From contig CAVHIG010000001.1 in assembly GCA_963636105.1 (NCBI GenBank), positions 11,439-75,438 of the forward strand: DNA of 64,000 nucleotides, in the 5' to 3' direction. Position 1 is the first letter of the stretch; each line of letters starts with the position of its first letter. A program made the translations under genes and the position numbers. Positions 56,258 to 64,000 of the stretch are shown in pieces. The notes below the pieces were generated by a model. That model saw only the letters and a list, made by a program, of their open reading frames with translations. It made no database searches and had not been told where the DNA came from. This DNA comes from CAVHIG01 sp963636105. GTDB taxonomy: Bacteria; Bacillota; Clostridia; Peptostreptococcales; Anaerovoracaceae.

Positions 56258-59194
56258 TTATTCCACCAGCCCGTACTTCACCTTGATGCGGTCGAGCTTT
56301 TCGAGCATTGGCTCCGCGCCAAACCACAGGAAAATCCAGGTGGCCGCCGCATGTATGCAATCTACTGGAAAACCTGTCAAATAATAGGTTATCAAAATTT
56401 CCTTATTCAGCTCGTGAGCCCACAAAAGCGCCGAAGCCGGATTCATGATTCCGCCATATATCACAATCGCGCACAGCGCCCCAAAAACGCAAAGCGATGT
56501 CCGTCCGCGCCGCAAAATGCCCTTTCTGAAAAGCACGCCCGCCAAAAATCCGATTATACCCATCGCAAACATCTGCCACGGCGTCCACGGCCCCTGCGAA
56601 AAAAGCACATTCGAAGTCAGCATCGTGACCGCGCCTACCAAAAATCCCGTCTCGCCGCCAAAGGCCACGCCCGCGATTATGGTAATGGCCATGACCGGCT
56701 TAAAATTCGGAAGCATAAAGAAGGCCGCGCGCCCCGCAACGCCTATCGCGCAGAGCACAGCAATCACCACAAGCTCCCTCGCCTGCGGTTTGCGCCCCTC
56801 AAAAATCAAGAAAAACGGCGCCATCGTCTCCAGCAAAATCAAAAGCGATATAAAATAGTACTTCCTGTCCCCCAAATAGTAGACCCCCACAAAGAGCGTA
56901 AACGGAATGAGGAGCAGAATAAGCGCCGTTGCCACAAGAGTCCTCTTCGCAAGCTTGCGCTTTTCCCTCGGTTGCTGCAAAAGGTAGTCAGGCCGGTCCG
57001 AACGTCTGGTCACCGAGGCCGCAAATACGAAAAGTGCCACGATGAAGATTGCGTACAGTCGCAGCTGCGAGCCCGTCAATTCCGAAAGTCCCGAGGAAGA
57101 GACAAGGCTTGTGAGGTCGGTGACGCTTATCGCATACAGGAATATCACTGCGGAAACGGCGCCGGACACGCAGGCCAGCGCTTTTCTCCAAAGAGGGAGT
57201 TTCGTCGGCGCAGCCTTGTTTGACACATATTTGCTCTTTTCCTCTTTTAAATTATCGGAAGGCTGGTCGGAGCTCGATTCAGAGGAGCTTCCAGCAGTTC
57301 TATCATTTTTATCGTAATTTTTTAAGCCGTATTTATCAATTGAATTTAACTTTCCCAATCCGCATTCTGTTACATTAACGGCAGCGGCTTCAGTCTGGTC
57401 TGCTTTATCAGCCCCGGCGCCGCAGGTCTGCGCTATCTCGGCTCCGCAGGCATATATCACATCCCGCGCCGTTACCGCAGTAGGGAGAAAGGCCCTCGCC
57501 ATGCGATTCGCGGAGGTTGTGTAGAAGCTATTTCCGCTGAAAAACGCGCGCGGCTCGCCCTCCGTGACAATGCTTCCATCGAAAAACATTGCGCATCTGT
57601 GTGCATATTCCGCGCAAAATTCTATGTCGTGACTCACCATTATTACAGTCACGCCCTGGCTCAAAAGCTCGCCTACAATCTCGGCAAAGGCCTTCTTGAA
57701 TTCCGCGTCGAGTCCCTTTGTCGGCTCGTCCATCAGCAAAATGTCCGGCTGCAAAAGCAAAACCTTCGCAAGCGCCGCCCTTTGCTGCTCGCCGCCCGAA
57801 AGATCATAAGGGTGGCGCTCCATAAGTCCCTCAAGTCTGCAAAGTGAAGCAGCGCGAGCCACCTTTTCATCCATCAGCTCTCGCGGGAGCTTTTTGCCCT
57901 TTAGGATTTCGTACAGATCCTCGCGGACGGTCTTTTTTACGAAAAGCGCCTGTGGATTTTGCGGCAGCATGCCCATTGTGCCGTTTAGAGCGACCTCGCC
58001 GCGGTAAGGCTTCAAAAGTCCCGCCAGAAGCTTGAGGCTTGTGGTTTTGCCGGTGCCGTTTCCGCCGAGTATCGCGAGGAATTCGCCTTTTCTTACTTCG
58101 AGGGAAAGGCCCTTCACCACGTCCGGCATGTCCTTGTCGTATTTGAACCAGAGGCCCTCCGCCTTTGCGGCAATTTCGCAGCTTTGGGAAGGCGCCGCAG
58201 ATAGAGCTTTCCGGTCTCCGTCCTGCTCCTTTTCACAGCTACCGCCCAGCTTCTGATTTCGGCTTGCGTCCGATTCCTGACCCCCGCACAGCTCTTGGTC
58301 TCCGGCAGGCTTCCAACCCCGGCATTCGTCCGGCACACTCCCAGGCAGCGCCCTGAGCTCATGCGTCCTTGCGTAAGCCGCGAGCCAGTCTCTTCCTTCC
58401 CTTACAGTAATTGGACAAGCCGCGTCATCCTTCACCGCAGCCCACACTCGCATCGCCGTAGGCATCGCCAAAAACATGCTGTGATCCGCATTTTTCAATC
58501 TCTGGCCGACCTCATAGGGACTGCCCTCGCACAAAAGCGCGCCCTTGTCCATTACAACAGCGCGACTTGCCAGCGAAAAGGCCTCCTCAAGTCTGTGCTC
58601 CGTAAGTATAATCGTCGTACCGAGCTCCCTATTTATCTTGCCCAGCGTCGCCAGAAAATCCGAGGCCGCTATCGGGTCAAGCTGGCTCGTCGGCTCATCC
58701 AAAATCAGCACCGAGGGCTGCATCGCCATCACCGAAGCCAGATTGAGTAGCTGCTTCTGCCCGCCCGAGAGATCCGTGACATTCTTGTAAAACCACGTCT
58801 GAATGCCGAAAAACGACGCCATTTCCGCCACCCTGCGACGAATCGTAGGCGTATCAAAGCCCAGACTTTCAAGCCCAAAGGCCAGCTCGTGCCACACCTT
58901 ATCGGTCACTATCTGATTCTCCGGCGATTGCTGCACAAAGCCTATGCGCTGGCTCTGCGCCCGCTGGTCAAGCTCATAAAGCGGCCTTCCTTCAAATAAA
59001 AGCTCGCCCTCACGTCTGCCATGCGGTGCCAGAATTGGCTTAAGCTGGCGCAAAAGTGTGGATTTTCCACAGCCCGAAGGACCGCAAAGCACGACAAATT
59101 CGCCCGCCTCCACTGTCAAGGAAAATCTATCGATAGCCTTTTCATCCTGCTCAGGATAGAAGAAGCTCAAATTTCTGATTTCAAATACCGCCAT
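56258..59194 (-). CDS. ECF transporter: two ATPases fused to an S-component-like membrane domain
   Basis: A single 978-residue protein from the ATG at 59194, which lies inside the ecfT 3' end and has GGAGG 7 nt upstream. Residues about 1-245 are an EcfA ATPase: P-loop GPSGCGKST 38-46, signature LSGGQKQ, Walker B LILDEP. Residues about 340-560 are the second ATPase: P-loop GGNGTGKTT 377-385, LSGGEQQR, LLMDEP. A Ser/Asp-rich linker follows, then from about 668 a membrane domain of eight or so helices. Its end (FKPVMAITIIAGVAFGGETG, then GPWTPWQMFAMGIIGFLAG) matches ECF S-components of the CbrT/cobalamin-like group. Such A-A'-S fusion is unusual. Substrate is inferred from the DUF4430/transcobalamin-like neighbours and the nearby B12 riboswitch. 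A 12-mer copy (57150-57161) lies in the linker/TM junction. Confidence 0.88.
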   Translation of the reverse strand: MAVFEIRNLSFFYPEQDEKAIDRFSLTVEAGEFVVLCGPSGCGKSTLLRQLKPILAPHGRREGELLFEGRPLYELDQRAQSQRIGFVQQSPENQIVTDKVWHELAFGLESLGFDTPTIRRRVAEMASFFGIQTWFYKNVTDLSGGQKQLLNLASVMAMQPSVLILDEPTSQLDPIAASDFLATLGKINRELGTTIILTEHRLEEAFSLASRAVVMDKGALLCEGSPYEVGQRLKNADHSMFLAMPTAMRVWAAVKDDAACPITVREGRDWLAAYARTHELRALPGSVPDECRGWKPAGDQELCGGQESDASRNQKLGGSCEKEQDGDRKALSAAPSQSCEIAAKAEGLWFKYDKDMPDVVKGLSLEVRKGEFLAILGGNGTGKTTSLKLLAGLLKPYRGEVALNGTMGMLPQNPQALFVKKTVREDLYEILKGKKLPRELMDEKVARAASLCRLEGLMERHPYDLSGGEQQRAALAKVLLLQPDILLMDEPTKGLDAEFKKAFAEIVGELLSQGVTVIMVSHDIEFCAEYAHRCAMFFDGSIVTEGEPRAFFSGNSFYTTSANRMARAFLPTAVTARDVIYACGAEIAQTCGAGADKADQTEAAAVNVTECGLGKLNSIDKYGLKNYDKNDRTAGSSSESSSDQPSDNLKEEKSKYVSNKAAPTKLPLWRKALACVSGAVSAVIFLYAISVTDLTSLVSSSGLSELTGSQLRLYAIFIVALFVFAASVTRRSDRPDYLLQQPREKRKLAKRTLVATALILLLIPFTLFVGVYYLGDRKYYFISLLILLETMAPFFLIFEGRKPQARELVVIAVLCAIGVAGRAAFFMLPNFKPVMAITIIAGVAFGGETGFLVGAVTMLTSNVLFSQGPWTPWQMFAMGIIGFLAGVLFRKGILRRGRTSLCVFGALCAIVIYGGIMNPASALLWAHELNKEILITYYLTGFPVDCIHAAATWIFLWFGAEPMLEKLDRIKVKYGLVE

Positions 59195-60063
59195 TTCCGG
59201 TCCTCCAAAACGTTCAAAATTACAGGCGTCAGGCAAAGCGCCAGATAGGCAAGCTGAAAGCTCACCGTAAGCGGAGATGCGTCCACTCCCTTTATCGTCG
59301 GGTAATATCGCCAGTAAAGCCCTCCCGCAAGGCCGCCCGCGCCCACAAAAATTCCGCAAAAGACCAGCCACAAAAGCGCCTTTTTGTCGCGGTCGTCAAA
59401 GCTGTATATCGAAAACGCGGTCCTGCCGGGAAGCCCGTAGCCGCGACTCTTCATGCTGTCCGCCGTTTCTATCGCGTTTTCCATGGCCCACGTGATCATT
59501 ATCGAGATTATGGTAACGGCGTTTTTCAGCCGTCTTATGAGGCTTCCGTCCGAGACGTTTCTCCCCACGCAGCGCTGTGCCTCGCTCACCACATGGAGCT
59601 GCGCCTTGAATTTCGGCACAAAGCGAAGCGTCATGCTCAATACAAGCGAAAGCGCCGGTATTATACGGCCGAAAATGTAGACGAATTTGTCCGAGGTCAT
59701 TACGGCCGTATAGCAGCTGAACCAATTTATGACAGCCGCCAGCATCATCGCCGCCGCTATGCCGTATACTATGCTCTCAAGCGTAAGCGGATTCCCTGAC
59801 GGCAGATACGTGAGCAAGGTCGCGCCCTCGTGATTAAATGCCGGATTTACAAACGCCGCCAAAAGCATCATCGGCAGCATGTACAAAAGGCTGAATCGCA
59901 CCGCCCGCCGGCCGTTTAAGTATATGGCATAGCAAAGCGAACCGGCAAGCGAAATCACAAGGCTTGCCGGATGCATAAAAAACATTGTAAATGTGAGCAC
60001 CAGGCCGAAATAAAGGAAGTTTATAAGCGGATGGTAGCTCGAAAAGGTGTCTCTGTTTTGCAT
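59167..60063 (-). CDS. ecfT: ECF transporter transmembrane subunit EcfT
   Basis: Energy-coupling membrane subunit, 298 residues with about six hydrophobic segments. The coupling motif AxxRG that contacts the ATPases is visible as ETADSMKSRGYG near residue 205. YAIYLNGRRAVRF and FVPKFKAQLHVVSEAQRCVG are typical of the family. It overlaps the start of the ATPase fusion gene by 28 bases and presumably pairs with it. The ribosome binding site is AAGGAAAA. Confidence 0.93.
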   Translation of the reverse strand: MQNRDTFSSYHPLINFLYFGLVLTFTMFFMHPASLVISLAGSLCYAIYLNGRRAVRFSLLYMLPMMLLAAFVNPAFNHEGATLLTYLPSGNPLTLESIVYGIAAAMMLAAVINWFSCYTAVMTSDKFVYIFGRIIPALSLVLSMTLRFVPKFKAQLHVVSEAQRCVGRNVSDGSLIRRLKNAVTIISIMITWAMENAIETADSMKSRGYGLPGRTAFSIYSFDDRDKKALLWLVFCGIFVGAGGLAGGLYWRYYPTIKGVDASPLTVSFQLAYLALCLTPVILNVLEDRKWRYLKSEI

Positions 60064-60153
60064 TGGAAATTTTTCCTTATTTTTTCTACGAATCAGGCCC
60101 GGATTTTTGGGGTCTGGGTTTTTTCAGGCTTTTGGCTCCGGGTCGGGGCTCTG

Positions 60154-61044
60154 CTACTTTCCGGTCGAATAAAAGCCGCCCACGTCCACACCCAAATCAC
60201 AGGTATATAGCCAGCAAATCACATCGCCATCCTTGAGCGCGTACCTGCTGCAGCCGTAATTCGGGAACCAGTCATTGACCTTATACATCCAGCCCGAAAG
60301 CTCACCGCAATCAAACTCATAAATGTTATTTATACCCTCAATATACGCGGAATTGTACATCGGCGTATTTTCAAACTCCAAATGAATCTTATTTTGCTTG
60401 CACGTCCTCTGCAGCACGTTGAAGACGCTCTCGCCCTCATAAAAAGTAACCTTTGTCGCCGGCAAAATCACGCCATCTCCCGGCACAAGCTCCGTCTTCT
60501 CCGGGTCGAGCCAATCCATATGATCGAGTATGGTGTCACAAGAAATGGAAATCGTGCAAGTATATGCCTTATCTGTAATCGTCACATCCTGCGGCTCCAC
60601 CGGCAACGGCTTTCCCTCAGGCACCGGATCTGTCATGTATTTGTCCTTGCCTGTAGCTGGGTCTATTTCCATTCCCTGGGATTCCGAATATGATTTGCTG
60701 CCGCTTGCGACTCCGGCCGAGGATCCGCCCGCAAGCTCCTTTGCCGCTTCTACTTTCTCCTGAGCGCTCATTTCGCCCTCGCTGCCGCCCGGACGGCTTT
60801 CAAGGCCTTCCTCGGTTTCGGTTTTTTCATTATCCTTTTCGTCGCCTGCGTCCTCGCCCTCTTTTGCGGAAACTGCCTCGTTTTCGGAGTCCTTCGCCGT
60901 TTCCGCATCTCCGGCGTCTTCCTCGGCAGAAATATCAAAGCCCTGCAGGCCCGGTGCCGCGCCGCCGTACCAAAAAGCGACCGCAAGCACCGCTGCTATC
61001 GCGACAGCCGCTATTATTTTTACCTTATTTTTCCTAAACCACAT
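60154..61044 (-). CDS. Membrane-anchored DUF4430 (transcobalamin C-terminal-like) protein
   Basis: About 296 residues. After an N-terminal anchor helix (IIAAVAIAAVLAVAFWYGG, residues about 9-27) comes an acidic, low-complexity stalk (about 38-130, Glu/Asp/Gly-rich, carrying a 12-mer copy). The DUF4430 domain fills the last 110 residues: VTFYEGESVFNVLQRTCKQN, then GWMYKVNDWFPNYGCSRYAL and KDGDVICWLYTC. DUF4430 is the domain seen in the beta part of vertebrate transcobalamin/intrinsic factor. Seven cysteines in this outer part are unusual for an anaerobe. The ATG follows GGAGACAG. It lies 82 nt after the SLH protein and probably works with it. Ligand is inferred. Confidence 0.88.
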   Translation of the reverse strand: MWFRKNKVKIIAAVAIAAVLAVAFWYGGAAPGLQGFDISAEEDAGDAETAKDSENEAVSAKEGEDAGDEKDNEKTETEEGLESRPGGSEGEMSAQEKVEAAKELAGGSSAGVASGSKSYSESQGMEIDPATGKDKYMTDPVPEGKPLPVEPQDVTITDKAYTCTISISCDTILDHMDWLDPEKTELVPGDGVILPATKVTFYEGESVFNVLQRTCKQNKIHLEFENTPMYNSAYIEGINNIYEFDCGELSGWMYKVNDWFPNYGCSRYALKDGDVICWLYTCDLGVDVGGFYSTGK

Positions 61045-61126
61045 TTTACTGTCTCCAAATTTTATCCTACGCACGCAGCCGGCTCGCCACCTCGCTATGC
61101 TGACTGCACCCACCTCCGGCCGGCCC

Positions 61127-62962
61127 TTACAACAACTCCGCGCTGCCCAACATGTTATACAACATCTGAGCTATCTCGCAGCGCTTTATGGCAACGCCCG
61201 CGTTTATATTCAAATCCGCATCATCCAAAATCCCCGAATCATAGCAAAACGCAAGTCCCGCGCGCGCCCAATCGGCCGACTTTACATAATCGGAAAATTG
61301 TGCCAGCACGTCACGCACCTCAGCAGCTTCCATAGCCGTATCCATGCCGCAAAGCTTTGCAGCGCGCGCCACCATCACAGCTGCCTCCTGGCGCGTGATA
61401 GTCGACTCCGGCGCAAACTTTCCGCCGCCCACGCCGTTTATAATTCCATATTTTGCCGCCGTCGCAATGTAAGGAGCGTACCACTTCCCGGCCGCAACAT
61501 CCGTAAATTCGCTCTGTCCGCTTGCCGTAAGTCCGAGCCCGCGCACTGTGATAGCCGCAAACTGCGCTCTTGTCATGCTCGCATCCGGCGCAAATTTCCC
61601 GTCGCCCATGCCGTCTATGATGCCGCGCGATGCCAATGCCTCTATCGCCAGTCGATTTTCGTGCGCGCTTATGTCGCCAAACGTAGCGCCCGCCTTCGTG
61701 ACTGGCATGGCTTTTACATCCGCATTCTTGCCCGCAAGACCCAAGGCCGCCCCGTCGCCTGAAACTCCTGAGGACGTGCCGTCGCCGGAAGCAGAACCCG
61801 CGCCGTTTCCGCCGCTTGCTCCGCCGTTTCCGCCATTTCCGCCATTCCCTGAAGCTGCGCCCGAGCCTATCGCGGAAATTGCGTCGCTCATGCGATAGAG
61901 GCTGTTTTTGCCATTTTCAAGACGACTTGCGGCTACAAGCGCGTAAAACGCCTGTTCCGTGGCCATTTGATTGCTACCGGACGACTTGATATGCTCAAAG
62001 CCCTTTGACGGCAGGTAGAAGGACAGGAGATTGTCCAAGAGTGTGTTTCCATTTTTTGTAAAACGTGCGTCGTCAAGGGACACTCCCAGCTCGCAAAGCG
62101 CGACTATCATCTGCGCGCAACTTTCTGAATTCGACGTGCTCCAGCTTGAAAATCCGCCGCTTGCATCCTGCTTTTTCGACATGCATGCGAGAGCCGCGTC
62201 GACTGCCTTCGCTACCTTCGGCTGGTCGGTGTATTTTGCGAGAGCCTGAAGCGCCATGCCGGTAATGTCGGGGTCCGAGCTGGAATCTCCCGCAGACTGA
62301 GCCGCCGTGCCGCCCGTAAGACTCCAGCCGCCGTCCGAAAGCTGGCAGGCAAGTATGCGATCCACGTACATTTGGCGCGTTGCCTGCGTCTTCGCCTCTT
62401 TGTTTTCCGGCATAGGATAATTTCTCGAATCCAGAGCTATGAGCGCCCAAATCGGGCCGTTGAGACCCTGCCATATAGTTTTGTCGTAGTCTCCGAGAGC
62501 TTTTGTGAGGTCATAGCCTGCTACATTACGCGCGTCCGCTCCTATTGCGGAAACGGCGACGATCAGGCGCGAGTACTCTGTGTACTTCTTTTCATGGAGC
62601 ACGCCTTTGCGCTCGGATACGTATTTTTCAACCTTTTCGTAATAATCCTTGTAATAGCTGGCCGGCACGCTGTATCCGCTCCTTGCCAGACCGAGCACTG
62701 CCCATTCACCACCGATAGAGCCTACCTGCGGCGTTTTCACAGTCTTGCACAGATACGCCGCCGTGTCATCAAGCGCCTTGCTCAGCCTGGTGCTTGAAGT
62801 GCTTGCCTGGATGCTGGCCTGTGCTGCTGCCTGGGCGCTGGCCGAAACTGCTGCGAATGACGATGTTGGCAGTCCGAGCAGCGTAACCAGCGCAAGCAAA
62901 GTCACCGTAAAACGCCTCAAAACTCCCTTTTTCGTAAGCTTTCTCAAAAATCCCCGCTTCAT
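61127..62962 (-). CDS. Secreted alpha/alpha-barrel (prenyltransferase/transcobalamin-like) protein with three SLH domains
   Basis: 611 residues from the ATG at 62962 (AGGAGG 12 nt and GGAG 5 nt upstream). Signal peptide residues 1-37 (TLLALVTLLGLPTSSFA). Residues about 60-360 are alpha/alpha repeats with QLSDGGWSLTGG, DPDITGMALQALAKY and QDASGGFSSW, as in prenyltransferase/squalene-cyclase and transcobalamin alpha domains. A Gly/Ser/Asn-rich linker (about 365-425) encodes two exact 12-mer copies. Three SLH domains end the protein (FGDISAHENRLAIEALASRG, then FTDVAAGKWYAPYIATAAKY, then FSDYVKSADWARAGL). It is the first gene of the operon and anchors to the cell wall. Function in B12 capture is inference. 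Confidence 0.9.
   Translation of the reverse strand: MKRGFLRKLTKKGVLRRFTVTLLALVTLLGLPTSSFAAVSASAQAAAQASIQASTSSTRLSKALDDTAAYLCKTVKTPQVGSIGGEWAVLGLARSGYSVPASYYKDYYEKVEKYVSERKGVLHEKKYTEYSRLIVAVSAIGADARNVAGYDLTKALGDYDKTIWQGLNGPIWALIALDSRNYPMPENKEAKTQATRQMYVDRILACQLSDGGWSLTGGTAAQSAGDSSSDPDITGMALQALAKYTDQPKVAKAVDAALACMSKKQDASGGFSSWSTSNSESCAQMIVALCELGVSLDDARFTKNGNTLLDNLLSFYLPSKGFEHIKSSGSNQMATEQAFYALVAASRLENGKNSLYRMSDAISAIGSGAASGNGGNGGNGGASGGNGAGSASGDGTSSGVSGDGAALGLAGKNADVKAMPVTKAGATFGDISAHENRLAIEALASRGIIDGMGDGKFAPDASMTRAQFAAITVRGLGLTASGQSEFTDVAAGKWYAPYIATAAKYGIINGVGGGKFAPESTITRQEAAVMVARAAKLCGMDTAMEAAEVRDVLAQFSDYVKSADWARAGLAFCYDSGILDDADLNINAGVAIKRCEIAQMLYNMLGSAELL
61801..61842. repeat. Three 12-mer copies in the Gly-rich linker
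   Basis: Exact CGCCGTTTCCGC at 61801-61812 and 61822-61833, and a one-mismatch copy at 61831-61842. They encode Gly/Asn-rich linker residues in the SLH protein. Two further copies flank the gene (60895 and 62547). Confidence 0.85.
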
Positions 62963-63341
62963 TCCAACTCCATACCTCCTCATATAATCAAACATTTCTT
63001 ATTAAAAATTCGAATTTTCTTGCCTCAAAATCCCAGTTTTTTGCTTTTTTCCTTAAAACTCCATTCTTTTTACTTTTGCCTTAAATTTCCAGTTTGCTCA
63101 ATTTCGTCTCAAACTTCCATTTTTTCGCTTTTATTTCAAGCTTCCAATTTTTCACTTTTGTTTCAAACTTCCAATTTTTCACTTTTTGTCTCGGAATTCA
63201 AGGCTATTTATCTCAGAACTACAAGCTTTTGAGCTCTTTTTCAAAAGCTTCAAGGCTTTTTACATTTTTAACTCAACGAATGTACCGATGCCACAGGTAG
63301 GGCGTCAGCATCCCCCATTCCGCAATCTGACATACAAAATA
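62963..63341 (-). promoter_or_regulatory. Repeat-filled 5' leader of the B12-uptake-like operon
   Basis: About 340 nt between the promoter and the first gene. Close to the start site is a 5-bp stem GATGC/GCATC around TGACGCCCTACCTGTG. From about 63022 to 63270 it consists of seven to nine imperfect tandem copies, 27-28 bp each, of a consensus TGGAAGTTTGAGACAAAAGT plus GAAAAAT. No riboswitch core was seen in it. There is no open frame through it. Confidence 0.75.
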
Positions 63342-63370
63342 AGTATAACATTTATGTGCATTTATATCAA
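63342..63370 (-). promoter_or_regulatory. Promoter of the SLH-DUF4430-ecfT-ecfAAS operon
   Basis: Minus-strand TTGATA (63365-63370), 17-nt spacer, TATACT (63342-63347). Confidence 0.75.
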
Positions 63371-63399
63371 TTGTAAGTTTTAATATTCAAATAAAATAC

Positions 63400-63869
63400 G
63401 TTGAAATGTTCCTACTGTTCAGATTCGATATGTGCTTAGAGAGGAAAGGTCGCATGGAAACTTAAAAATTCGAATTCCGTGCTACTTTACATGTTTTGGA
63501 AGCGAGAAAACTCATCGCAGATTACTAACTGCTCTTTTTTATCTACCTACCGCGGCCACCGGGAGGCAAAACCCGGCCCGCCGGTAGATTATATTACGGA
63601 AAATCCGCTTTTTATCTACCTACCGCAGGCATCGACGGCGGATGAGAGTCGAGTCCTAATTTGTATCCACAAAGATCGAAAAGTATCACTGAATTTGGAA
63701 ATCGACGAAATCATGATACCATTTCGTGATGCTTTACATATTCTGTAACTACAGAAGGCCTTCTTTCCCTTCTTTCCCTTCTTGCTCGATTCTTCTTCAA
63801 CCGTACCGATCCTGGCGCCTAAACTGTAACCTTCGATACATAAAATTTTAACATTTACAAAAAAATCCC
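63400..63869. other. Gene-poor stretch before tRNA-Asn
   Basis: Two overlapping frames exist (plus 63479-63748, minus 63616-63891), but neither has a ribosome binding site or recognisable domain. A 17-bp direct repeat TTTTATCTACCTACCGC occurs at 63537-63553 and 63610-63626; the first copy heads an imperfect hairpin ending GGTAGATTATATT. A pyrimidine tract CTTCTTTCCCTTCTTTCCC lies near 63760. Confidence 0.5.
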
Positions 63870-63898
63870 TTGACAACACCCCAAAATTCAACTATAAT
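63870..63898 (+). promoter_or_regulatory. tRNA-Asn promoter (perfect consensus)
   Basis: TTGACA (63870-63875), 17-nt spacer, TATAAT (63893-63898), about 49 nt before the mature tRNA 5' end. Confidence 0.9.
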
Positions 63899-63946
63899 TC
63901 TATTTGTTGTCGGCGAGATACAAAAGAGCCGCGGCAAAAAGTACAT

Positions 63947-64000
63947 TCCGAGGTAGCTCAATGGTGGAGCAGGCGGCTGTTAACCGCAAGGTCGAGGGTT
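63947..64000 (+). tRNA. tRNA-Asn (anticodon GTT), cut by window edge
   Basis: First 54 nt of a tRNA: acceptor 5' strand TCCGAGG, D-arm GCTC...GAGC, anticodon stem GGCGG? with loop CTGTTAA and 3' strand CCGC, then the start of the T-arm GAGGGTT. The anticodon GTT reads Asn codons. The T-loop and 3' end lie beyond the window; further tRNA genes may follow. Confidence 0.9.

Noticed and set aside
63000..63270. CRISPR array
   Set aside because: The 27-28-bp units are contiguous and decayed, without unique spacers; they are an imperfect tandem repeat.
63000..63340. Cobalamin riboswitch in cis before the SLH operon
   Set aside because: The conserved GCCACTG and AGTCAGGAGACCTGC segments are missing; the leader is a repeat array instead.
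63616..63891. Minus-strand frame with a Lys-rich stretch that might be a transposase end
   Set aside because: No ribosome binding site, no recognisable motif, overlaps a pyrimidine tract and the tRNA-Asn promoter. Too weak to call a gene or insertion-sequence remnant.

Overview
The window reads as a mesophilic, strictly anaerobic member of the Firmicutes, class Clostridia. The reasons are pyruvate:ferredoxin oxidoreductase beside a six-subunit Ech-type membrane [NiFe] hydrogenase, a crotonase, a class III (Firmicutes-type) fructose-1,6-bisphosphatase, the purR / spoVG / murC / glmU / prs / pth / mfd neighbourhood, AbrB, RicT (YaaT), strong GGAGG ribosome binding sites and many TTGACA-17-TATAAT promoters. 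The species cannot be named from sequence reading alone. No phage, insertion sequence or CRISPR array was seen. A run of ten Ns at 10006-10015 marks a contig join.

Layout. 1-9933: a cut-off amino-acid permease, nifJ and echABCDEF (all minus); together they oxidise pyruvate to reduced ferredoxin and discharge it as H2 with ion pumping. 10159-22120: an FAD protein, a DUF1292 protein, uvrC, a D-Ala-D-Ala carboxypeptidase, an ApgM-type mutase, serC (minus) and serA (plus) around a palindromic double promoter, then yihY, rdgB and an MFS transporter. 22529-28231: an oppABCDF-type peptide transporter. 28765-36332: tRNA-Arg, a lipoprotein, a ThrS without TGS domain, crt, fbp, murA and abrB. 36453-40465: a small membrane protein, trmN6, ricT, holB, tmk and a probable 36-residue membrane peptide. 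40829-42277: larC with a His-rich insert. 42439-51478: mfd, pth, prs, a GlmU reduced to its acetyltransferase half, murC, and divergent purR and spoVG. 51651-55717: a regulator with a DNA-binding domain at each end, an EF-G-like GTPase and small genes. 55862-63370: the most interesting region. 63947 to the end: a cut-off tRNA-Asn.

The stand-out region, 55.8-63.4 kb, looks like a surface cobalamin (vitamin B12) acquisition system. From a minus-strand promoter at 63342-63370 with a repeat-filled leader, four genes are read: a secreted alpha/alpha-barrel (prenyltransferase/transcobalamin-like) protein with SLH anchor domains; a membrane-anchored DUF4430 protein (transcobalamin C-terminal-like); EcfT; and one 978-residue polypeptide joining two ECF ATPases to an S-component-like membrane domain. 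Just downstream lies a cobalamin riboswitch with its own consensus promoter and a tight terminator, and only a 24-codon ORF in between. It looks like a free-standing B12-sensing RNA. Substrate and RNA function are inferences.

A second genome-level signal is a dispersed 12-mer, GCGGAAACGGCG. Fourteen exact copies, on both strands, occur in 64 kb, inside and outside genes and in several reading frames, often in low-complexity protein linkers.
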